Virus record (IMG/VR): IMGVR_UViG_3300046820_000420 | Span: 1-30,001 of that record | DNA length: 30,001 nt | Reading direction: 5' to 3' (one strand) | Source: a virus | Part shown: in pieces, positions 24,197-30,001 of the stretch | How positions within the stretch are numbered: the stretch's first letter is position 1 | Layout: the number at the start of each line of letters is the position of its first letter | Notes under the pieces: generated by a model | What the model was told of the DNA's origin: nothing | Databases searched by the model: none | The model's input: the letters and a program-made list of their open reading frames with translations, nothing else | Made by a program: the position numbers and the translations under genes

Positions 24197-25415
24197 TACA
24201 GAGGCAAAATTAATCTCCGCAGTACTTAATGACAAACAAGTACACGTTCTGCTTCAGGCAAACGTTGATAACCTTCTTAGAACACACACAGATGTTTGGA
24301 ACTTTATCAGAAACTATTTTGAGCATAACAGTTCCGTACCTCCAGTAAATCTTGTTGTAGAAAAGTTCCGTGACTTCCAGCCAGTTGACGGTGTTGGTGC
24401 AACAAAGCATCACCTAGAAGAACTACAAACAGAGTACCTTACAGATAGTCTAAAGGATATACTTCGATCTGCAGCAGGTGACGTTCAGCAGGGTGAAGGT
24501 AACAAGGCTTTAGAGAATCTAATCACACAGACATCAGAGTTAAAGAAAAACACATCAGCAATTCGTGACATTGATGTTACAGATCTTGAGTCTGCTGTTG
24601 CATACTTCGAGCATGTGAAAGAGCAGCAAGCACTAGGTCACGTTGGAATTAAAACAAATCTTCCAGGGTTTGACAACTACCTTCCTTCTGGAATCATGCC
24701 AGGACAACTTGGAGTGTTCCTTGCATATCCAGGTATTGGAAAGTCTTGGATGGCTCTCTACTTCGCTGTACAGGCCTGGAAACAAGGCAAGACACCACTC
24801 GTCATCTCACTTGAAATGAGCGAGACAGAAGTTCGTAATCGTGTATTTACAATTATGGGTGAGGGTCTTTGGTCACATAGAAAACTAAGCAACGGTGAGG
24901 TTGAGATAGAAACGCTAAAGATGTGGCATGCAAAGCATCTTCAGGGTAAGCCAGAGTTCCACATTATTTCTAATGATCAAGGAGGAGAAATCAACCCTTC
25001 AGTTCTTCGTGGAAAGATTGATCAATACAAGCCAGACTTTGTAATTGTTGACTACCTTCAGTTGATGGCTCCTAATCAGAAGTCAGATAATGAAACGGTA
25101 CGAATGAAGAACCTTTCACGAGAACTTAAACTAATGGCTATTGGCGAAGAGGTTCCGATTATTGCTATCTCATCTGCGACACCAGACGATGTAAATGATC
25201 TTAGCGGTGTTCCAACTCTTGGACAGACTGCTTGGTCAAGACAGATTGCCTATGATGCTGACTGGGTTATTGCCCTAGGCCGTAGTACCAATAGCGATGT
25301 TATTGAGTGTGCATTTAGAAAGAATCGTAATGGATTTATGGGAGATTTCTTGGTTCAGGTAGACTTTGACAAGGGATATTACAGGTATAAAGATTTTGAA
25401 GATAGGACGGTATAA
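24189..25415 (+). CDS. DnaB-like replicative DNA helicase
   Basis: 408 residues. GTG 24189 has AAAGGAG seven bases upstream. An N-terminal helical domain (residues 1-125) is followed by a RecA-like core beginning LPGFDNYLPSGIMPGQLGVF. Walker A is AYPGIGKS (179-186, K185), with Ala in place of the first Gly. The catalytic-type glutamate is in ISLEMS (E209), and Walker B is FVIVDYLQLM (D288). A C-terminal RKNRNGFMGDFLVQVDFD carries basic residues of the kind used for subunit contacts. Length is close to phage DnaB proteins and a little short of bacterial ones. It is the first of four replication genes and would unwind the fork ahead of the DnaE polymerase encoded downstream. Confidence 0.92.
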   Translation: MNNTEAKLISAVLNDKQVHVLLQANVDNLLRTHTDVWNFIRNYFEHNSSVPPVNLVVEKFRDFQPVDGVGATKHHLEELQTEYLTDSLKDILRSAAGDVQQGEGNKALENLITQTSELKKNTSAIRDIDVTDLESAVAYFEHVKEQQALGHVGIKTNLPGFDNYLPSGIMPGQLGVFLAYPGIGKSWMALYFAVQAWKQGKTPLVISLEMSETEVRNRVFTIMGEGLWSHRKLSNGEVEIETLKMWHAKHLQGKPEFHIISNDQGGEINPSVLRGKIDQYKPDFVIVDYLQLMAPNQKSDNETVRMKNLSRELKLMAIGEEVPIIAISSATPDDVNDLSGVPTLGQTAWSRQIAYDADWVIALGRSTNSDVIECAFRKNRNGFMGDFLVQVDFDKGYYRYKDFEDRTV

Positions 25416-25416
25416 T
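25411..25416 (+). promoter_or_regulatory. leaderless promoter overlapping the helicase stop
   Basis: TATAAT at 25411-25416 contains the helicase TAA stop (25413-25415) and is followed by seven bases and ATG 25424. The predicted leader is one base and ATGTTAC holds no ribosome site. It lacks the TGn extension. Chance occurrence in AT-rich DNA cannot be excluded. Confidence 0.4.
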
Positions 25417-25423
25417 ATGTTAC

Positions 25424-25750
25424 ATGGCAAATTATCATCACAAGCCCATAAAGAAGTTCTATTTAGATGGAGTTATCCATGATGAATCTGCCATAGGTAG
25501 GCTCAAACTAGAGTACATTAGGCTTCTAACCTCAGAAATGAAACTAACTGGATATGTACCAAGGTTTGACATAGAGCCAGATTTTACTATAGACTATAAT
25601 GAAAAGAAGAAAAGTTTTTATTTTGCATTAACACTACACGGAATATACATAGGAAGAAAGCAGAGCGAATGGATAATAGGGATAGACGGAATAAGACCAA
25701 TATATACACAAAAGAGCAAATCAAGCGAGTTCTCTCAGGAGCAGGTGTAG
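25424..25750 (+). CDS. unknown protein between helicase and primase
   Basis: 108 residues, nine bases after the helicase stop. It begins with a basic segment (YHHKPIKKFYLDGVIHDE), has a central helix (IGRLKLEYIRLLTSEMKL) and ends with strands (KKSFYFALTLHGIYIGRKQS; EWIIGIDGIRPI). No motif recognised. Its last 82 bases overlap the primase gene in another frame. The placement between helicase and primase suggests a replication accessory role, not shown by sequence. Confidence 0.55.
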   Translation: MANYHHKPIKKFYLDGVIHDESAIGRLKLEYIRLLTSEMKLTGYVPRFDIEPDFTIDYNEKKKSFYFALTLHGIYIGRKQSEWIIGIDGIRPIYTQKSKSSEFSQEQV

Positions 25751-26613
25751 ATATAGAGTCTGAGGTTGACTCTGACTATATTATTTTTTGTCCCTTCCAT
25801 AACAACAACAGAACACCTGCTGGTGAAATAGATAAGAGTACTGGTAAGTTTTTTTGTTTCTCATGCCACCATGTAACTGATTTAATTGAGTTTGTTATGC
25901 ACACTTCAGGTAGAACCTATTTTGAGTCAATTAGATTTATTAAAAGTAAAGAGATAGAGACAGACCTAGAGCAAGACATTAATAAAAAATTATACGTTAA
26001 GCCTGACTTTGTTTTGTATGACGAATTGATTTTAAAAAGACTTTATAACAATCTTCTTTCATCAGATAGAGCAAAAGATTACTTTAAGTATCGCAAGATA
26101 AATACAGCATCGTGGGCTAAGTTCTCACTTGGATATTCTGAAAAACAGGATATGGTTACTGTTCCAGTACACAGTCCAGACGGTATGCCAGTTGGATTTG
26201 TTGGACGATCAATTGAGGGCAAAGAGTTTAAGAATACACCAGGACTACCAAAAGCAAAGACATTGTTTAATTTAAATAGAGTCAAGTCTGCTGATAAGGT
26301 ATATGTAGTAGAATCATCTTTCGATGCTATACGTTTAGATCAGGTGGGTTTCCCAGCAGTGGCTACCCTTGGATCAAATGTCTCAAACATACAAATAGAA
26401 TTGCTTCAAAAGTATTTTAATAACATTATTGTTATTGCTGATAATGATGAAGCAGGTGGAAATATGAAAACTAAGATAGTTGAAAAACTTGGCTCTCGTG
26501 TTTCTGTAATACAACTAAATAAGCAATACAAGGACATTGGCGATATGCTAGATGAAGATATCAAGTCTCTAGAGTTTTCGTTTGACAAATCAATCATGTC
26601 TATGCTAAACTAA
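25669..26613 (+). CDS. DnaG-like DNA primase
   Basis: 314 residues. A CHC2-type zinc site is formed by C41, H44, C63 and C66 (CPFHNNNRTP; FFCFSCHHVTDLIEFV). The TOPRIM domain has E215 and D219 in VYVVESSFDAIRL and the metal pair D258/D260 in VIADNDEAGG. A stretch near 163-180 (VTVPVHSPDGMPVGFVGR) is the RNA-polymerase-like N-subdomain. The protein ends soon after TOPRIM, so it lacks the helicase-binding C-terminal domain of bacterial DnaG. ATG 25669 overlaps the gene before by 82 bases; no later ATG, GTG or TTG exists before the zinc site, so the overlap is forced. It would lay RNA primers for the phage polymerase. Confidence 0.9.
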   Translation: MDNRDRRNKTNIYTKEQIKRVLSGAGVDIESEVDSDYIIFCPFHNNNRTPAGEIDKSTGKFFCFSCHHVTDLIEFVMHTSGRTYFESIRFIKSKEIETDLEQDINKKLYVKPDFVLYDELILKRLYNNLLSSDRAKDYFKYRKINTASWAKFSLGYSEKQDMVTVPVHSPDGMPVGFVGRSIEGKEFKNTPGLPKAKTLFNLNRVKSADKVYVVESSFDAIRLDQVGFPAVATLGSNVSNIQIELLQKYFNNIIVIADNDEAGGNMKTKIVEKLGSRVSVIQLNKQYKDIGDMLDEDIKSLEFSFDKSIMSMLN

Positions 26614-26639
26614 TATAACAACAACAAAAGGAGAATAAT

Positions 26640-27293
26640 ATGAGCGTAATTAAGGGATTAAAAGATATCAACGCCCTGCTCGAAAAACCAAAATATGAAG
26701 GAACAGGACAAAAAGTGAAGTGGGTTAAACTTGCAGACGGTCAGTCAGCAAAGGTCAGATTTGTAGAAGAACTTGATCAGGACTCAGCAAACTACTCAGA
26801 GGATCGTGGTCTATCTGTTGTAGTATCAGAACATACAAATCCAAAGGATTACAAGCGAAAGGCTGCTTGTACAATTGACTCAGAAGGTCGTTGCTTTGGT
26901 TGTGAAATGGCTCGTAAGGAGCCAAAGTCAGGATGGAGAGCACGTCTTCGTTTCTACTGCAACGTTTTAATTAACGATGGTCTAGAAGATCCTTACATTG
27001 CTGTTTGGTCACAAGGAATCAGTAAGCAATCAGCATTCAATAACATTCGTGAGTATGCACTTGATACAGGTAGCATCTCAAACCTTGAGTGGAAGTTAAA
27101 GCGTAATGGTCAGGGAACTGAAACTAATTACACACTTCTTCCTTCAAAGCCAGATTCAGAGCCATTCAATTGGGAAGGCTTCGAGTTCCACAACCTAGAA
27201 AAGGTTGTTCGTGAAGTTCCGTATCCAGAGCAAGAAGCATTCTACTTTGGGTTTGACACTCCATCTGTTACCAGCACGAATATCGACTGGTAA
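26640..27293 (+). CDS. single-stranded DNA-binding protein, T4 gp32-like
   Basis: 217 residues; AAAGGAG lies a few bases before ATG 26640, so strong expression is expected. The zinc ligands H65, C77, C85 and C88 (SEHTNPKDYKRKAACTI; EGRCFGCEMA) have the same order and almost the same spacing as H64, C77, C87 and C90 of T4 gp32. The body has alternating strands with aromatic residues (WRARLRFYCNVLIND; EDPYIAVWSQGISKQ). An acidic C-terminal tail like that of gp32 is weak here (ends TSTNIDW). It would coat unwound DNA for the DnaE polymerase. The pairing of a gp32-type SSB with a bacterial-type polymerase is notable. Confidence 0.88.
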   Translation: MSVIKGLKDINALLEKPKYEGTGQKVKWVKLADGQSAKVRFVEELDQDSANYSEDRGLSVVVSEHTNPKDYKRKAACTIDSEGRCFGCEMARKEPKSGWRARLRFYCNVLINDGLEDPYIAVWSQGISKQSAFNNIREYALDTGSISNLEWKLKRNGQGTETNYTLLPSKPDSEPFNWEGFEFHNLEKVVREVPYPEQEAFYFGFDTPSVTSTNIDW

Positions 27294-27296
27294 TAA

Positions 27297-30001
27297 ATGA
27301 GTTACGTAGGCTTACACGTACATACCCACTATTCCCTCTTTGACGGAATCGCTACTCCAGAAGAATACGTTGACCGTGCAGTTGAGTTAGGGATGCCTGC
27401 AATAGCCATCACTGACCACGGTACTTTATCTGGGCATAGGGAACTGCACCGTATTGCAAAAGCGAAGGGTATTAAGCCTATACTTGGTATAGAAGGCTAT
27501 ATGTGTCAAGATAGATTTGATACTAGAGATAAGTCTGAAAGAGACGGAGATCTAGATCTAGTTTATAACCATATAGTCCTTCTTGCCAAGAACCAAATTG
27601 GTTTAGAAAACCTAAACAAGATTAGCGAAATCTCTTGGACAGAGGGATACTTCAAGAAGCCAAGATTTGATTTTGAGATTCTTGAAAAGTATGCTGAAGG
27701 AATTATTGTTACATCTGCTTGTCCAAGTAGTGTGTTAGTAAAGGCACTTGAGAACAATGAGTTTGCTATCGCTAAGAAGTATATTGAATGGTTTAAGCGA
27801 GTCTTTAATGATGACTACTATATTGAGGTTATGCCTCACAACGAAGCAGAAATCAACAAGCAACTTATTGCATTGGCAGATGAGTTTGGCATTAAGGTTG
27901 TCGTAACCCCTGACTGCCACCACAGCCATACAGATCAAAAAGAAATTCAGGAATTTAAACTTCTTCTTAACACTCACGTTAAGATTGATAAAGAGCATAC
28001 ATTTGAAAAGTCTAAGAAGCAACCAGACATGATGAAGCGACTTGACTACTTGTATGGTGAAGACAGACAGATTACATTTAATAAGTTTGACATTCATTTG
28101 CTTTCGTATGAGGAAATGAAGTCTGCAATGGAAGCACAAGGAATTGATCGTCCAGATATCTATGCTAACACTTTAGAGGTTGCAGAAAAGGTAACGGACT
28201 ATGGAATTCAAGAAGGATTAGATCTTCTACCAGCACAGTACAAGAACCCAGATAAAGAACTAAAAGAGTTAGCACTGGCTGGTCTTATTGAAAGAGGCAT
28301 CGTAGATAGCCAGGAATATCTAGATAGACTAGATGAAGAGTTGAAGGTCATCAAGGATAAGAACTTTGCGCCATACTTTCTTGTTGTTAGAAATATGATT
28401 TCTTGGGCAAAGAAAGAAGGCATCATGGTAGGTCCAGGTCGTGGATCTGCTGCTGGTTCTTTACTATGTTATGCACTAAGCATTACAGACATTGATCCAA
28501 TTAAGCATGGACTACTATTCTTCCGCTTTATTAATCCAGATCGTAATGACTTCCCAGATATCGATACAGATATTCAGGACTCTCGTCGTGAAGAGGTTAA
28601 GGATTATTTAGTTAGACAGTATCGACATGTTGCATCAATTGCTACATTTCTTTCATTCAAAGATAAGGGTGTAGTACGAGATGTTGCACGAGTTCTAAAC
28701 ATCCCACTAACAGATGTCAACAAAGTTTTAAAACTAGTTGATACATGGGAAGACTTTTGCACATCTAAATCAACACGGGAGTTCCGTGAGAAATATCCAG
28801 AGGTAGAAATATATGGAGAACAACTTCGTGGTCGTATTAGGGGCACTGGCATCCATGCTGCTGGTGTTGTCACTAGTAAAGATCCTATTTTTAGGTACGC
28901 ACCAATGGAGACACGCTCTTCTACTGGTAGCGATGAGCGTATTCCTGTGGTTGCAGTTGACATGGAAGAGGCTGAAAAGATTGGCCTCATCAAGATCGAC
29001 GCACTTGGACTAAAAACACTATCAGTACTAAAAGATACTCTAACCATTATTGAGGAAAGAGATGGTAAAGCCATTGACCTTCTTAAGATTGATATGAATG
29101 ATGCCAATGTTTATCAGATGCTATCTGATGGATACACAAAGGGCGTATTCCAATGTGAAGCAACACCATACACAAACCTTCTTGTTAAAATGGGTGTAAA
29201 GAATTTATCAGAACTTGCTGCATCTAACGCTTTGGTTCGCCCAGGTGCTATGAATACAATTGGTAAAGATTATATTGAGCGCAAGCATGGTCGTCAAAAT
29301 ATTGGGTATACTCACCAAGTACTAAAAGAATTTACGGAGGACACATATGGCTGTATTCTTTACCAGGAACAAGTTATGCAAGCATGCGTATCGCTTGGCG
29401 GTATGTCCATGTCGGAAGCAGACAAAGTTAGAAAGATCATTGGAAAGAAAAAGGATGCTAAAGAATTTGATCAGTTTAAGGAAAAGTTCGTAGAAGGTGC
29501 ATCTAGATTTGTTTCACCAAACCTTGCTCGTGATCTATGGCATGACTTTGAGGCTCACGCAGGGTACTCATTTAATAAGTCTCACGCAGTAGCATATTCA
29601 ACACTGTCATACTGGACAGCATGGCTCAAGTACCACTATCCACTAGAGTTTATGTATTCTCTACTAAAAAATGAAAAGGATAAAGATGCAAGAACTGAAT
29701 ACCTTATTGAAGCAAAAAGAATGGGCATTAGCATTAAGTTACCTCACATTAATGATTCAGATATTGACTTTAAGATTGAGGGTAAGGGCATTAGGTTTGG
29801 ACTCAGTGCTATCAAGTACATCTCTGACAAAATTGGAGAAAGGTACATATCTGCACGACCATTCAGTTCGTACAAAGAACTTGAAGAGTTCACCTTTACA
29901 AAAGGAAACGGAGTAAATAGCCGTGCACTGCAAGCACTAAGAATTATTGGTGCTGCAACATTTAATGATAATCCACGTAATGATGCAGAGATTAAAGAGA
30001 A
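27297..30001 (+). CDS. dnaE: DNA polymerase III alpha subunit (DnaE-type), 3'-truncated by window edge
   Basis: 901 complete codons are visible and the frame is open at the window end. ATG 27297 lies three bases after the SSB stop with no ribosome site, so it is probably coupled. The N-terminal PHP domain opens GLHVHTHYSLFDG (H7, H9), continues with ITDHG (D40, H41) and later PDCHH (D206, H208), so its metal ligands look largely intact. The polymerase core includes PGRGSAAGS (380-388), the catalytic aspartates D423 and D425 in PDIDTDIQD, and the third in KIDALGLKTL (D568). Further family blocks are GVFQCEA, NALVRPGAM, TYGCILYQEQVMQ and SHAVAYSTLSYWTAWLKYHYP. No intein interrupts the visible part. 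It would be the main phage replicase. Confidence 0.95.
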   Translation, partial: MSYVGLHVHTHYSLFDGIATPEEYVDRAVELGMPAIAITDHGTLSGHRELHRIAKAKGIKPILGIEGYMCQDRFDTRDKSERDGDLDLVYNHIVLLAKNQIGLENLNKISEISWTEGYFKKPRFDFEILEKYAEGIIVTSACPSSVLVKALENNEFAIAKKYIEWFKRVFNDDYYIEVMPHNEAEINKQLIALADEFGIKVVVTPDCHHSHTDQKEIQEFKLLLNTHVKIDKEHTFEKSKKQPDMMKRLDYLYGEDRQITFNKFDIHLLSYEEMKSAMEAQGIDRPDIYANTLEVAEKVTDYGIQEGLDLLPAQYKNPDKELKELALAGLIERGIVDSQEYLDRLDEELKVIKDKNFAPYFLVVRNMISWAKKEGIMVGPGRGSAAGSLLCYALSITDIDPIKHGLLFFRFINPDRNDFPDIDTDIQDSRREEVKDYLVRQYRHVASIATFLSFKDKGVVRDVARVLNIPLTDVNKVLKLVDTWEDFCTSKSTREFREKYPEVEIYGEQLRGRIRGTGIHAAGVVTSKDPIFRYAPMETRSSTGSDERIPVVAVDMEEAEKIGLIKIDALGLKTLSVLKDTLTIIEERDGKAIDLLKIDMNDANVYQMLSDGYTKGVFQCEATPYTNLLVKMGVKNLSELAASNALVRPGAMNTIGKDYIERKHGRQNIGYTHQVLKEFTEDTYGCILYQEQVMQACVSLGGMSMSEADKVRKIIGKKKDAKEFDQFKEKFVEGASRFVSPNLARDLWHDFEAHAGYSFNKSHAVAYSTLSYWTAWLKYHYPLEFMYSLLKNEKDKDARTEYLIEAKRMGISIKLPHINDSDIDFKIEGKGIRFGLSAIKYISDKIGERYISARPFSSYKELEEFTFTKGNGVNSRALQALRIIGAATFNDNPRNDAEIKE

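Noticed and set aside
27297-30001. Intein or homing endonuclease in the DnaE polymerase
   Set aside because: The polymerase motifs follow one another at normal spacing with no inserted domain in the visible part.
1-30001. tRNA genes, CRISPR array, integrase or attachment site
   Set aside because: The window is almost entirely coding; no gap exceeds about 90 bases, and no tRNA-like cloverleaf, regular spacer array or recombinase sequence was seen.

Overview
The window is a stretch of a tailed double-stranded DNA phage genome with siphovirus-type morphogenesis genes. It is AT-rich by eye. All recognisable genes lie on the + strand, packed end to end with many TAATG or ATGA stop/start overlaps. 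It has no rRNA, tRNA, CRISPR array, insertion sequence or integrase. The order (capsid, head-tail joining genes, tail tube, tail chaperones, giant tape measure, minor tail proteins, a MerR-like HTH gene, then DnaB helicase, primase, gp32-type SSB and DnaE polymerase) resembles what I recall of large actinobacteriophages such as Streptomyces cluster BE. Weak -35 boxes and leaderless genes would also suit an actinobacterial host. The host is an inference; the low GC suggests an AT-rich, possibly uncultured actinobacterium rather than Streptomyces.

Layout. 1-777: 3' part of the major capsid protein, then a terminator and a promoter. 869-3949: an acidic-repeat protein, head-tail adaptor, head closure, neck/tail completion and tail terminator candidates. 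4020-4658: major tail tube protein with its own leader and a strong terminator. 4731-5788: two paralogous tail assembly chaperones, a long G-T-like protein and a short G-like one, each with its own promoter. 5812-15447: a 3211-residue tape measure protein. 15447-22965: distal tail, hub and receptor-contact proteins. 22968-24196: small accessory genes (zinc ribbon, MerR-like, two unknowns). 24189-30001: replication genes (DnaB-like helicase, DnaG-like primase, gp32-like SSB, and a DnaE-type polymerase that runs off the window).

Three points stand out. First, the lambda G/G-T frameshift seems to be replaced by two separate genes whose promoters, ribosome sites and arginine codons differ in the direction expected for abundant G and scarce G-T. 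Second, the tape measure carries extra modules separated by a repeated linker motif. One looks like a HipA/PI-kinase-fold domain and a later segment has a textbook EF-hand loop, so this protein may carry cargo as well as set tail length. Third, six intergenic -10 boxes (four of them extended TGnTATAAT or TGGTATACT) fall into two classes: leadered with Shine-Dalgarno before the high-expression-like genes, and practically leaderless before the others.
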